Source: Maratus speciosus (taxonomy: Eukaryota > Arthropoda > Arachnida > Araneae > Salticidae). Taken from it: DNA of 64,000 bases. A program made the translations under genes and the position numbers. The number at the start of each line of letters is the position of its first letter. The first letter of the stretch is position 1. The DNA lies in NCBI GenBank assembly GCA_963932465.1, contig CAWVRF010001065.1, positions 180,001-244,000 of the forward strand, written 5' to 3'. The notes beneath the pieces were generated by a model that saw nothing but the letters and a program-made list of their open reading frames with translations, searched no databases and had not been told where the DNA came from. Positions 45,481 to 58,778 of the stretch are shown piece by piece.

Positions 45481-46800
45481 TTAGCACTCTGTAACTGTCA
45501 ATTAAAACCTGATTTAGCGATATAAAAATAATAGACTTACCGAAAGACATGTAGCTTGCATATCAGTTACGTAGTGGAGGAATATGAAAATTTTTGATAG
45601 TGTAAAAATTGTAAGCTCTTTAACAACTTAAATTATTTTTAAATTAATCTATTCAAACATTCAAGTATTGCAGAGGAAATCAAAATAAACAAATATTTAT
45701 AGAAAACATATCGGAATAATGTGGAGCATTTAGAAAGCAGAGTGCGTTCTCTAGATCACTCCAGAATAGCGTTTCCGCTACATGAAGGTTACACACAATT
45801 TAAGATTTTCAATGTTATGTACATATATCCGAAGAAAGAAAAAATAAAACTATCCGTTAATGAAATATTATGTTTAATTTATCATTTTTTTAAAGAAAAG
45901 AATGGACTCATCTAATGTCATTAACGCCTTCACTTTTTATTCATCAAATATCCCCCATGGAAAATAACAAAAATTGCATATTACTGGTAATTAGCTCCTC
46001 TTTCTGTTTATGTTTAAACGAATTATAGGTGGCCGTCTTTATACAGAAAGTGTACCAAACATTTAAAGTGACAGTTTACCTCTAAATTGATCAAAAAGTA
46101 GATTTTAGTTATATATTAAATGAAAGCCTCTTTAACTGGGAATATTTGGACACCTCATTTTTACACATACGGCAATATGATATCGTGAGATATTGTAAAT
46201 TTTGTTAGTAAACCGAGCGTAATTACTCACACAAATTAAAACTTTAAATGGCTTTTTATCCATGTTCATATTTTCTTCACTTTCATATTTTAATATTTCT
46301 AAGGCTTTTTTGGTATTTCAGACAGAGATTTAAATTTTTTTGCCCACATTCTTTATTATATATATGATGATCTGCGCATGGAATCAGCTTTCAGGTTATT
46401 TTTTAATAAAAATATATGAAGATGTGTTAGATTTCAACGTTATATGCTATATAAGTAATAAAAAAATATCTTAAATGTAATATTAGATGTATCTAAATAC
46501 CCATGCGTACACATGTGTAATACACATTTGAAAATCTTAAAAATAAATTGCCAAAAATATCAATATTTTAAAAAGCAGTATGGATTTTAAAAAAATCAAA
46601 TTTATATATTTTTTAAAGCTTTTAATTAAATATGGAATTAAAAAAAATCCTTTTTCAAAATGCGCCTTTGAACATTGAAATGCAGTGAGTTCACCATTTT
46701 AACCATATTTTTAAAAATAAACAAAATTGTTGAAAAAGTCAACTGTCCCCTTAAATGTTGAATACGAACATCTAACTTTCATTTTATATTTGAATCTTTA
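45481..46800. other. AT-rich non-coding stretch
   Basis: A 64-aa plus-strand frame at 45721-45915 has no family features. Nothing else recognised. Confidence 0.45.
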
Positions 46801-46804
46801 AATA

Positions 46805-47861
46805 CAGTCGTGGAAAAAAAGTAAACAACCCTTACTAACTCTGCAAAAAATTATCGTAAAAGAAAGTTACTAGTACAACACCATTGGTAATAGTCTACTT
46901 TTAAATGATGTACATACAATTTGCTTAGGGGCCATATAGATATTAAAACGAACCATAACTTTGCGTTTTTCAACAGCAGTACACAATTCTGTCAGCATAA
47001 ATAAACTCTACACTCTTCAATTAGCCTAAAAATAAATTTTTATGCAATTCGTACGATAAGTTTCCGAGAAATTAATTATTTTAAAACGAGCGGAATTTAG
47101 GGGCTGTATTCAAATTGAAGTTCGGTACTCGATTGTTGACCGGGAGAGCTCACTTCTTAATCAAGGCATCTTAAGCGCCACACAAGCAGTCATTGAAGAC
47201 TGCTATATTACAGGATAGAATAAGAAATTTCAAAATATCTAGTCACTTCTATCATAGACTTAAACCATCATTTTTACCGTTTTTAAGCATAATTTGAAAA
47301 CTACTTGGAAGAAAAATGTAAAAATTTGGATTTGATTAAAGCAAGAAGTAAGAAACCTAAATCCATCAAAAAAATTTAGGTTGCAATTCATAATTTTTTC
47401 GAATATTGATTTCATAACTCATAATTCATATCACAAAATTATAAAAATTGCAAATTCAACGTATTCATGTTCGTGTATTTTAGTATTATTGATAGACAAA
47501 AAATTAACACAATAGGAATATAATTTCAGGAGATATTAATAAAAATATGAAAATGTAATTTAACATTAGAAGTACTCAATTTTTAATGTTTATAATTCAA
47601 AAACTTATCATTCAAATGACTTGAAATTTGATGTCTAGGCATTGTTTGAAACGAAGATTTGAAATATCTTGTTAAAATTGTGCATAGCCATTGAAAAAAG
47701 GCAATTTGGGTTTCTCTTAATATGTAGATGGCCCCTTAAGAAAATTTTGTATACATTATTTAAAAGTAGACTTTATTTCCAATCATTTGGTACCAGTAGC
47801 TTTCGTCTACGATAATTTTGAGGAGTTAGTAGAGGGTGTTTACTTTTTTTTTCCACGGCTG
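46805..47861. mobile_element. Non-autonomous Tc1/mariner-type element, 1,057 bp
   Basis: Flanked by TA at 46803-46804 and 47862-47863. The ends CAGTCGTGGAAAAAAAGTAA and, reversed, CAGCCGTGGAAAAAAAAAGT open inverted repeats of about 140 bp. These share ACTAACTC, AAATTATCGTA, GTCTACTTTTAAAT and GGGGCCAT. No coding frame lies inside. The length of the TIRs and the TA duplication fit a Tc1/mariner MITE. Confidence 0.8.
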
Positions 47862-47863
47862 TA

Positions 47864-48555
47864 CATTTTACTTTTAAGATATTAAAGTGGGAAGTTACAT
47901 TTCTAAGAATTATGATTTAAAATTTTTGGAATTACAAACATTAAATTCATTAATAATCGCTGCGAAACAGATTGCAATACAGGTATTTTTTAAAGCATAA
48001 CTCAAGAATTATTTGAGCATTAAGCTAAACAAACTTCTCAGGATTAAATAAATAGGTAGTTGTTATGCATAGCCAGAAACCTACTCTTTGTGAATGCGAT
48101 GAAATTTTTGATTCATATAACTGAAGCTTCTCGAAAACGATGCCTGTTAAAACATTCATTTAATAGAAATTGTATAGTTTTCGAAAATCAATTTCGAATA
48201 TTCACTGGAGTGCAAAAACGATAATTTAATTGTTTGTATAAAAAATATAATCATATCAATCCACATATGAACTATGTAAATTTATTTTATAAAAGGAAAT
48301 AGACATTATAAACATAAAAAAACATAGTATAACAATTATTATTATAACAATATAATAAATCGCATTTTCACGGGATAAGGAATAGGAGTAAATTGATAAT
48401 AAATAAATAGGAGTAAATTGATAAGAACGCAACAGATTTTTCTAAATTATTGAAATATTACATGTCAATTGAACATAACGCGTGTTGAATAATTCCAATG
48501 CAGTGTTGTGAAATATACTTTATAAAATTTCAAACTTCACGCCGTGGCAAAAACT
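47864..48555. other. AT-rich non-coding stretch
   Basis: Nothing recognised. Confidence 0.45.
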
Positions 48556-48559
48556 CAAA

Positions 48560-49460
48560 TGACTTATTTTAATTATGTCTTCGAATTATACTGGGCCATT
48601 TGACCATTTGTTCTTTAGGTATTGCGTACTATAACACACCAAAAGTTAAGTATGGGATTTAGGTTCATGACTATTGGCCGGCCAATGAGGTGTGTTAATA
48701 TTATTAACTTCAAACCGCTTCTTTGTGTCTTTTGCAGAGTGAGTTGAACCACTGACTGGTTGAAAAATATAGTTAAGACCGCCAATATTTACACCCTAGT
48801 TCAACAAGTGGAGTTCTAACATGTAAATATAAAATGACAATTTGTTCGTCCTTCTAGAAGAGCAATTCTAAGTTTAGCTCTAGAGAGAAAAGCAGCCCAA
48901 ACACTTTGGAAGACTCCATATAGTTCACTCGTGGAAAATAATTCCTTTTCTTTTGAATTTCATGCTTACATGAATGAATATCATCCGAACCATAGAAATT
49001 AATCTTTTTTTCGTCACTGAAAATTGTGTTACACAAATTCGTTTGTTGCTTCGTGTGTTTCTCAGTAAACTGAAGGGCTGATTTGTTATGACCAAATGTT
49101 AAGCGCACACACCGATGTGGTTTAACAATTTTAATGATTTATGACTTTATTATTGTTCTTTTTATGGTCCAGACTGATGTAAGAGTCTTTATTTGGCTTT
49201 CAATTTCCTTTAATGTCAGATTTTTTCTTCCGACAGAGCGAACAGTCAAACTTTTGGTTCGTTTCAAAATAATTATTGGCCTTTAGATTTTAAATTACGA
49301 TCAATAGTTAGATTATTATGTATGAACATAAAAATGGAAGTCTCTGAAGGTTTTATTTTATCAGAAATTTTATGAATTCGTGTTCCGATGTTGTTATAAG
49401 CAGAAATTTGGCGTCTTTCGAAGTCAGAAAGCATTTTACCACATCCCATCGTCAAAAAGA
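48560..49460 (-). pseudogene. Tc1-type transposase relic, second family
   Basis: The minus-strand frame 49273-49455 reads MGCGKMLSDFERRQISAYNN, followed by RIHKISDKIKPSETSIFMFI, a Tc1 N-terminal helix-turn-helix. The next part is decayed (49110-49270). The frame 48854-49108 has ALQFTEKHTKQ and TIFSDEKKINFYGSDD, the first catalytic box with its Asp intact. The third box region survives as HWPANSHEPKSHT near 48660-48690, where relatives have WPxQSPDLNPIE. It is clearly a different family from the intact Tc1 at 34783. Numerous stops. Confidence 0.75.
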
Positions 49461-49464
49461 TTTG

Positions 49465-49621
49465 CGAACTAAACTATTGTACTCAGAATCTCATTTAAAG
49501 GCTTTGTTAAATGGTATGCGAAAATATCCCCAATTACGAGTCACAGTTTTTGAAATATTTACTGCGTTATTATAATTTTGATCCACCGTTAATAGAAAAA
49601 AATTCATATTTAAAATATATT

Positions 49622-49660
<39 letters not shown>

Positions 49661-50540
49661 GAGTTTTGAAAAGAATGTCTTTAATGTTAATTGGAATATC
49701 ATGTATTAATTTTAATATAAAGATATGTGCATTTGCGTAGCAAACGCGAGCTGATTTCTTTATTGTTTTGTCATGTCTATCATTTTCGAACCGCTGTATA
49801 TAAATATACTATATATATATAGATATATATAATTTAGTTTTCGAAAGAAATATGAATTATGAGATGACTTTTTTAATAGATATCGACACTTAGGTGTTTC
49901 AAATAATGAATAAAAAATTACAGCTTATTCTGTCGAATAACTGTTGAGTTGTGCTTAAAAAATTACCCACATTACACTATACTTGCCAAATATTACAAAT
50001 GAATTTATCATTAGCTCTTTCAAAATTTAAACCTCCATACTTTCTATACTACTCGATCAAATGACTTCTTATTTGGTAACCTACGATAAAAGTTTCCTAA
50101 AATTGCAAATATAATGTGGAAATTATGTGTTCGTATTTAAATTTAAGTATTTGATACAATTTCAGTATTAAACAGATACCTTAACTTATTTGTTGAACAT
50201 AAATTAAAAGGAAATATAATTTCCGGCCGGATGGCTATTTTCGTTTATTTATCTGATTAGGAGAATAAAATGTATAAGATATTCTATTTTTTTCTCCGTT
50301 GGCATATTCATGTAAAACATTCAGACGTAATTTTAGATCGCGTTTTAAATTCGAATAGCAATCAACATCTCTAAGCGAATTGTCATCGGTTGACATTGAC
50401 AGACGTTCTATTCTGCTAAACATAAATTCTGTAAAATAATTTTTTTGTATAAAATCGAAGTGTGTTAAGCATTTAATATATTTCTCAACATATCTATTTT
50501 CATTATAGTACATCTAATATGGAGATTTAGATAGTGCTAA
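49465..50540. other. AT-rich non-coding stretch with (TA)n
   Basis: (TA)n at about 49626-49659 and a shorter run near 49800-49830. The 92-aa minus-strand frame at 50235-50513 (Asn-, Tyr- and Lys-rich) has no family features; I do not call it a gene. Confidence 0.5.
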
Positions 50541-50700
50541 CGACGCAATACGTATTTCAGTAATACGTTTAGCCTATATACGTATATACGTATAACACGT
50601 CAGCATGAAATACGTATACTTTAAACGAAACTTATAAACGTATCTGAATACTTATAAGCGTATATCGGTTAAAAGTATGTTTCAAGTATATGTATTTATT
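50540..50700. repeat. Cluster of TACGTA palindromes
   Basis: At least five ATACGTAT-type palindromes or near matches within about 110 bases (50547-50640). A weaker cluster of the same motif lies at 55060-55140. Confidence 0.5.
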
Positions 50701-50948
50701 TTTAATACCAATTGATCCTATAAGTTTTACGTCACTGAACGGAGAACAAGCTGGAAATCAGTGGCATTACCACAAGCAATCTGCATGATATGTTTCAAAG
50801 GTAGGATCTTGTTATTTTCTCTATAAATATTTGAATTTATTTATGTTAATTCTAGATTTCGTTGAATTAAGCTAAAAAGGTGTTATATAAATTTGCTGAA
50901 CAGTTAAAGCTGTTTTATATTTCTTAAATTTGCCATTATGGTTATTAA

Positions 50949-51456
50949 CCCTTAAATGTCGGATGTTGCTTTTCGGCAACATACCCAATTTAAGCTCAAA
51001 AATACTATTAGAATAATATTGAAGCTATAATACTTAATGTTGCCAATAAAATACATTCTGAAAATATTATTAAATCGATTTTCAACATGTAGATGGGTAC
51101 ACTTGTGCTGTTTAAGAATAAAGATAGACTTATTTTTTCATTTGTTGCTACTTGTTCTTTTTGTTTTGTTTGGAAGCTTGCGAAATACCCTATTTTGTTC
51201 TGCAGTGAGCAAGTAAAATTTATACCTTATTATAGTTCCTAAAATTCTTGTGTGTTTCATGTTATAGAATTTTGTCAAGGACAATATTTTTTTCAATTAA
51301 AGACTAGTATTGCCGATTACTAACAAACTGTTTTTTAGCCGTAAACCATACTTAAAACAAATATGATTTTTTTAAGTATTTTTCCCATAATTTATTTTAA
51401 AAATGAAATCCGAAAAACATTATTACAAAGATTTTTAAAAATCAGGCATTTAAGTG
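50949..51456. mobile_element. Putative TTAA MITE, 508 bp
   Basis: TTAA at 50945-50948 and 51457-51460. Left end CCCTTAAATGTCGGATG and reversed right end CACTTAAATGCCTGATT match imperfectly. A small hairpin GTTGC-TTTTC-GGCAAC lies just inside the left end. No coding frame. Confidence 0.55.
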
Positions 51457-51780
51457 TTAAATGTCATTAAGAATGCAGGACTATATTGTTTCTTAATTCT
51501 TAATACCCCGACGGTACTTTCAAGTACCATTAAAATAACTTGTTATAAAAAAATTAATACGTAAATTAGTAGTACTGCAGTTTAGAATGAGTTATAGATA
51601 CTTTACTTTATCATGTTACCAAAGCATTTTTGGTTGTACAAAATAAAAATATTTTTAAAAGGATGATTCCTTTTTCATCTGCACATTTTCACCGTTCTTG
51701 AAGTTGAAAGATTGTGGAGTAAAATGTTTCTGTCAGGAAATACTTCTATATTGCTATTGTAGGAGCATTATATTTATACT

Positions 51781-54720
51781 AGCAGAACTACCCGGCTTCG
51801 CTCGTGTCAATTATAAGAAGCCTTCCAGGTAAAATAAATTAAAACGAAATAATACGGCAATCACAATAACTGAAATTTGTGCATTCCCATCCACAAATTG
51901 TTATAAAGACAATCAAAAAACATGACGTTATTGTCTTGCAACCATAGTAAAATCCCTAAGCTTTAATAACAGAATGCCCGTTTTCTTTGGAGGGTATAAG
52001 AGAAAAATATGTGATTTTCCTGGCAATACGAAAAAAAGAAAATTCTCCAAATCGCGCAGCACTTAGTGAAAATCTCGTTTGTATGGTATTATCTACATTA
52101 TAAAGTAAAAACACTATGTCAGTGCCCATAAATTGTGCCCCATAAATTGTAACCCATAAAATGTGCCTTTGCTGCAATTTTTCTAACTTTTAAACATCAC
52201 ACAATTTCATTTTTTACAATGTCGAATAGAAAAAAGTTCTCTCAAATGAAATTTGTTTGAAAATTGTACCTCAGTTTTCTGATTTTAATGGATTTTAAAG
52301 TAATTTTTAAGCATGGATATTTTTAAAGTTGAGTGCAACCCGATTACGAAAGATGAACCTGTTTACACTTAATGCAATAGTATAAAGAAAAGACATGTCT
52401 ATGAGTAACGCTGGTATCATATTTTCGGTGGCAACAACCTAACACATCAAATTTCCCTTTTATTGCAGTTTAACGTCTAAACATTGTACATTCAATTGTT
52501 CCAACGTATTATAGCAAACAAAAGTACTTTCAGTGATATTTGTTTGTAATGTTTATCTCAATTTATGAATTTTTTATGGGTTTTAAAATAACTTTTAAGC
52601 ATGCATATTTTTTAAATATGCTTGCAACCCAAATACAAAAGATTAACTCAATTGTTCAAAAACATTGTAAATAATTCAGAATTTGTTTGCTTACTCGTAA
52701 TATTCAATAACTAAATTGGCAAACGAAATTAAAACGCCAAAAGTAAAATAAAATAAAACACGAATTTAACAGATATCAAATCAAACTACTCAAAATAACC
52801 TGATAAGTACATAAAATTCAAATGGGAATTTCGTTCCGGGTGCATATAACTTGAATTCTTCAGAACGGATTTCCATGCGACTTGCACTATTAGTTTTTTA
52901 GGGAAGATTTTAGTGCGCAACATATTGTTTTCCGTTGTTTAGTCATAGAATTATAAGGGAAAGTTATATAATCATGTGAACCCAATTAGGAAGAATTAGT
53001 CTTATTAGCTAAAGGAAAAATGCAGAACTATTTTTATCTCTAGGTATATTGACGGGTTTATCTTCGGTAATGGGGCTGTACGCTAGGGTATTGTTATTTT
53101 AATGAATGTGCTTGACACCTCTTATGGCATGCACCTTTGTTCAAAACAATATAGAATGACTTATGTTAGCAACTATCTGCATTGCAACTTGATTACAAAA
53201 TACTAACCTGCAAATGCTTAAGGTGCATCTCCAGGTCCCTGCTCAACAACACGAAACTTTCTGAAACATTTTCTGACTCATTAAACGTAAAGGCTTAAAA
53301 TTTGTAGGCCTGACTATTAAAGGAATTTGGAATTGAAATGTGTTTTTCCTTTTTTCATAAATAAATTACTTATCGAGTTATGAGCAATTGTGGTTGCGTG
53401 AGGGCCGGTTTTTATCCTTTATTGCACTGTTGCGTCCGAAATTCAGTACAAAAAACCAACTGAAAGATCTTATAAGATCTTATAACTTTACCAACAAATG
53501 GAAACTATCTTTCGATTACAGAGTTTCTAAATAAGAACTCCTGTCAATTTCATGCGTTTCCGAATAAAAATTAATTAAAAAATATGTGAGAAAATAACTC
53601 CTTTGGATTTGACAACAGCCTTAATTTTATGAACAGCCTTAACTTGACGTTTATGAAAAAACTCACATTTATAGTTTTAATTTTGGAACTCGCGTAATTT
53701 AAATTTATAAAAAGGATTTTCTTTTGACACATTGTGGTAATTTTTTTAACTTTTAAAATTAAAATACATGTTTTCTTTGGCGCGCGTACCAGAAGTATAC
53801 AATATCTTCACAATACGGGGCAAAATGCAAAAAAAATACATCCAAATGAGGTTAGTTACTGAAATTTTATTTGGAAAATTTGAAATTTTATTGCAATTAA
53901 ATCTACAATGATTAGATGAAATGATGTCATTTTCCATTAATTTTAAATCAAGACATCTGTCAAGATTTTTTTTTTTGAAAATGTAAATAACCGCTCTCTT
54001 TTTGCTATAAATAGCAAAAAATGTTAGCACTGAATCTAAACCAATACAACACTTAGCGATAACGTATAGCTATAAGATATGGCTGTAGTATACAATCGAA
54101 GTAGTAAGCAAAATATAGGAGCCATATGTTTACAATGAGTTTGATTACGCGTTGAAAAGATTTGGTAGAATGTAGCGTCATATCTAGCCTTTTTTTCTTT
54201 TTGTTAAATTGTTTTCATGAAATTTGACTGTTTGTATTAAAATAGATGGTTTAATTTAAAAAAGAAAAAACATTCAAATTGAGGTGCTACGTTATTTTCC
54301 CGCTCTTATAGTTAAAGTTTTTATTTTGTATACAAAAAAATGTAAATTTCTGTTTAGAATAACGTCAATATCAAACACGCAAAAATATAGCAAGAAAATC
54401 TGAATTTTTATTGGCAAATAAAAACAAATACACGCGTTATCCTTATTTTTTTTCACATTATTGTATCATTTTTTAGGGTTTGGTAACAGGAAAGAAACGT
54501 TTGAATTAAAAAAGATTTAAAAAGAGATATTTCTATAATGTTAAATTATGGAAGTGGTAGAAAAAAGGGATAAATAGTTGTCTGATGATCTTTTAAAGAA
54601 GACAGTGATCTTTTCCACTTTCTAAAATGTATGTACATCGAGTTTCGTGCAATCGGTCAAAAATTAAAGATTTGTATAAAGGACATACATACTGAGAACG
54701 GCTTTTATATATATAGATAT
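51781..54720. repeat. Possible 2.9-kb dispersed repeat with internal duplications
   Basis: The left edge (AGAACTACCCGGCTTCGCTC) and the right edge (GGACATACATACTGAGAACG followed by a short TATATA run) look like edges of repeats common in arthropod genomes; this is from memory only. Inside, 52140-52370 and 52437-52650 are diverged direct copies (CTTTTAAACATCACACAATT / CGTCTAAACATTGTACATTC, then TTTTAAGCATGGATATTTTT / TTTTAAGCATGCATATTTTT). The block 53385-53640 repeats 23920-24170. No coding frame of recognisable family. Confidence 0.4.
53385..53640 (+). repeat. Dispersed repeat, copy 2
   Basis: Partner of 23920-24170, same orientation. Ends in both cases near an A-rich stretch followed by AGCC. 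Confidence 0.55.
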
Positions 54721-55560
54721 TAGCTAATTCTATAAAATACTAAAATAAATATTTTAAATAAAAGAGTTGAGTGGAGTTATATATATTGCACAAAATCCCT
54801 ATAAATTCAAATTTAATTAATTAATTTTAATTGCCAAAATCCTTCTAAAATTTGTTTAATGATTTCTGTAAATCTTCTAATGTAGTTAAAAAAAAAAAAA
54901 AATCACGAAAAATGCTTTAGAAGATGAAATTTTCATGAATTAATAATTTGGAATATAAAGGTGTCAGATCCGTAGAACAGCAGATCTAATTTTCAGGCAA
55001 TGAACGAAAACCGTTTAACCGTCTATATGTTTAACCACTATGGTAAATTTCGTAGAGACGCTGCTGTAACGTATATACTGTTTCGTATAATACATATAAT
55101 CATCTTGGCCGTTTCATATGCATCGTATACATATACGTATCAGGAAATTGCGGATAAAAATAATATATTTTAAATTTCAATATCCTTCATAAGAGTGACT
55201 GGCTTCAGGATAAACAATAACTTCATTAAGAATAAAAATTGAAACCATACATAGTTTTTCAGTGTTTTTATTAATGGCACTTAAGCTTCTCTTGGTGAAG
55301 GGAAAAATTCAGTTATTTTACTCGATAATATTTGTTAATTCTAATGACTTCTAATTATATCAAAATGCTATTTTCAAATCTTTGAAAAAGTAATTGAAAA
55401 GCAAAGCAGCAATAAAATATACATTTTAAAATTCTCATATTAACTAAAACATCATTTTCATAAACAAAATTTTTATCTTATTAATATACTGTTCAGCAAT
55501 CTTAAGGCGTTAAAAAAATGTTTCGTTAAGATTTACCTGAAGCTCGCTCATAGTCGGAAC
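54721..55560. other. AT-rich non-coding stretch
   Basis: Nothing recognised apart from the weak TACGTA cluster at 55060-55140. Confidence 0.45.
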
Positions 55561-55570
55561 TTTGAAATAT

Positions 55571-55675
55571 GACTTATTTTATGTCATCCTGATCATGACA
55601 TGGGCTTCCTTTTCCACCAGAAAACAACGTGACAATAATCAGAAAAATAAAAAAAATCAATTTTGTAGAAATCAT
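55571..55675 (-). CDS. Possible signal-peptide first exon or short ORF
   Basis: The minus-strand ATG at 55673-55675 opens a 34-codon frame, MISTKLIFFIFLIIVTLFSG, then GKGSPCHDQDDIK and a stop. The start is a typical secretory signal peptide: charged N-terminus, a long hydrophobic core and small residues before a likely cleavage site. If translated without splicing it is only 33-34 residues. A possible GT donor inside (TTTTCTG|GTGGAA) would end the exon in phase 1, the phase of the EGF-like exon at 19867-19977 on the same strand. The donor is weak and the distance is 36 kb, so linkage is speculative. A stronger donor CAG|GTAAAT at about 55540 lies beyond the stop. No core promoter was recognised. 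Confidence 0.25.
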
Positions 55676-55679
55676 GTTG

Positions 55680-57800
55680 TGTAACTATCATTCATTCTAA
55701 ATTTGTGTTAAAAATGAGCAGTCCTTGAAGATTATCTGGGTGTGGTGGCAAAGCTATCAGGAGACGCAAAAAAAAAAGGAAGAGATACAAAGAATGATAA
55801 ATGATAGTAAGAAATGCCATGTATGTATGATTTCTGTAAATAAATGTGCAAATATTACAATGCTGTCATTTATCAGCTTTCATTTTTTAATCGAATGTTT
55901 GAGCTTGATAGCAAAAAAATAACATTATAATAATTTACAATCAGAATACGAATTTGAATTATCAGACTAATAGTCAGTTTTAGAATTTCTAGAATGGTAA
56001 TATTATAAAGAATTTAAATACTTTAAGATAAATAATCGAAATTATTGTTACTTCAAAAATAAAATTATGTATTAAGTATAACAAAATAATCAATAGGTAA
56101 AAAAAAAAAAACGAAATATTATTGTTTAAATAAAAATAATAATGAAAAATATACAGATTTATATCCCTGCTTTTCAGCGGCAACGACATCACACTGAACG
56201 TTTATTGCATTTACAGGAGTTACATGAATTACGAATTAGAGTACATAAATAATAGCAGCCCGAATAAAACAAAGTATCTGATAAATCGTTTTTAAAGTTT
56301 AACTCCAAATAGCTAATTTATTTCAATGGTTTCTAATTTGATTTTTAGAAAAAATTCAAAATTTAAATATCGCGTATAACGACAAATTAAGCAATAAATA
56401 TGCCACAAAAAGAAATATGTTTGCAGATTGGTGAATCCTTTTAAGAAATTAAAATAAAATTATCGGTTTTAAAATAACCGACCTGGTAAATAGCTAAAAT
56501 ACAGCTCAATCATCTGACAATAAAGAAAAACTATAGAGGTAAAAACTTTCAATATTAGAATCAATTTAAACTTAAAAAGAATTTTGGATAGAAAACATTC
56601 AAGCAAAATTCTCTTCTGACAATGCAATATTCGTTGTAAATTCTATATAATAAATTTAAAAATTAACTAGATGCCTTTTTAAATTTATTTAAGATTATTA
56701 GATTTTGTAAATTACATTAGAACCTGGATTTTGTAACTGAACCTAATAACATCTTAATGTCGAATATATTTTTTAAATATTTTCTTGGAAGTGGCTTTTT
56801 CTTTCTGCATCTTTAAGGAATATTGCAAAATGTTTAGTATATACAATTTAGGAAAAAAACCCGATTTCAACAGATTATATTATTCTTCCGTGCTTTTTAT
56901 GCAACTTTATTGATATTCACATTCAAGTCTTGCACGGATTGAGCTATATCAAACTCCAAATTGCTATTTGAATCCGAAAAGAAAATTTTCGTATACCCGA
57001 AACTTGATATGAACCTATTGATATGGTGAGGATTATCAGATCAAAAGGACAAAACCTGGCATGGAATATTCAATTAATTAAATGTAATCCACGGTTACAG
57101 TTAAGTGATTGAAGATTTAGAGGTAGTATTATATTAGAAAAGCATATATGAAAAATTAAAATATCAATTTAGAAGCTTTTTAAAATTTGTAAAGGGGGCA
57201 GGAAATACGATCCCTAACACCAAGCTCTAAGCCTATTAGGGTGTTTTCCTACGGACGAACAAAACACATCCATGACTTGAAAAATGAAATTATATATTTT
57301 AAAATTATTCACACTCCTAGAAAAAAAATTCATGGTTTTCAATTTATACCACTGTAAAAATATGTGTGTGATATAAAAAGTCTTTTTCACTTGTTTTTGT
57401 GTACAGCTTAATTAACTTATAAACAGTAGTGAAATCATTCAAATTCACACTCGGGTAAGTTAATGCATTTTACAAGTTTTGATAATCATCTTATGCAATT
57501 AATATAATCATTATTTCTAAAAGGAAAAAAATGAGATAAAGACGTTTTCGAGACATTAAAAATTTATGTAATATAAAATATAATACAGTTCATTTTTTTA
57601 TGATCTAACAAGTTAAACGTCTTAAATACTACATTCTTTCAAGACCAACCTAGATCGAGTTACAATAAGTTGAATCTTGTGAATGTACGTATTTTCTGGT
57701 ACTTAAACCCTTTGATGTCTTTATATATAAATATGTTGAAAAATAAAAAAATGAATTATGTATCCAACTATATAATATAACGAAATTTACAATTTTCCAT
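55680..57800. other. AT-rich non-coding stretch
   Basis: Open frames at 55725-55922 (plus) and 55989-56192 (minus) show no family features. Nothing else recognised. Confidence 0.5.
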
Positions 57801-57839
57801 TTACGAGCCAATGTCTACAGCGCCTATTCCCCACATATG

Positions 57840-58160
57840 GTGGACGAAGCCTCCTACGCCGTGTGCTGGCTGAGGGCAGAGGGGACTCCAGAAATTTAAT
57901 TTCTGCATTTCAATTTATTTCGCTTTCAATTCTGATCAAAAGTTTTTTCAAAAATCCTAAATAATAAAAAATAGGCCTTTCTTGTGGTAGACTATAGAAC
58001 TATGTTAGAAGATAGAGAAAATAATTGATTTATGTATTGAATTTATATAATAATAGTTATGTAAAGCATTTTAAAATCGTTCAATTTGGAACCGATATTA
58101 TAAAGCGCTGTTGCCACTCTATCCCCGTACGCCTGTATGCTAGAGAAGGCAGTGGGGAGC
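57840..58160 (+). repeat. Diverged direct duplication, GC-richer
   Basis: CCTACGCCGTGTGCTGGCTG with GAGGGCAGAGGGGACTCC (about 57851-57889) is echoed by CGTACGCCTGTATGCTAGAG with AAGGCAGTGGGGAGCCC (about 58126-58163). The stretch between is AT-rich. Confidence 0.4.
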
Positions 58161-58164
58161 CCAA

Positions 58165-58384
58165 CCCAGCAAAGAGGAAATTGCTGGCTAGCAGAAAGAT
58201 AAGTGCTGGCAATGATGGAGAAGTGTTGGCTAATAGTCTACCACTGCATGACAATTGCTGGACAGCTTCAGTCATCTTTGCTGTTTGAAATAATCAAATA
58301 AAATTCTGGTGGTTTCCGTTTTGTTTCATGCGCTGGCCCACCACTACATGGAAGTGCACGAACTTTTGCAGTATTATTGCTGGG
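58165..58384. mobile_element. CCCAGCAAAG MITE, copy 1 (220 bp)
   Basis: Begins CCCAGCAAAGAGGAAATTGC and ends in TTATTGCTGGG, giving short inverted ends CCCAGCAA / TTGCTGGG. It is rich in GCTGGC motifs and GC-richer than its surroundings. A second related copy lies at about 59025-59268. No clear target duplication. Superfamily unknown. The ORFs at 58025-58288 and 58081-58275 are translations of it. Confidence 0.55.
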
Positions 58385-58778
58385 AAACCTTACGCTAGAT
58401 GGCGTTGCAAATATTGAAGACATTGAGTATTTAAACACAAATCTGAAATGAATATCTTAACATAATTTAAGCTGTCAAGCTAATTTGTTTTGAAACTGTA
58501 AATAATATAGCACCACTGCCACTAACAAAATAAATCAGTAAATGAATAAATAAACAAATTCTTTATTTCAATGTACTTTTTTTTCTCCTTAAATCTGGTT
58601 TTACTAAGTTATTTTGGTTTTCATAATTTACACAGCTGAGGATCAATAATGAAAAAAAAAGCGTATAAAATGTATCGGATTTCTATACAATACAATAATT
58701 TCTATACCAGTTTAATGATTGGAAACATAAATCACAAAAGAAACAAACTTGAAATAGTGTAATGAGAGCTTGAAAACT

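Noticed and set aside
45535..45640. Possible minus-strand 5' exon ending at TTTCG|GTAAGT
   Set aside because: Only the donor is good. The upstream frame is short, starts at an ATG seven codons before the donor, and has no supporting features.
53211..53290. Minus-strand segment ending in CAG|GTTAGT as a host exon
   Set aside because: It lies in a stretch that looks like dispersed repeat, has no convincing acceptor, and encodes no recognised domain.
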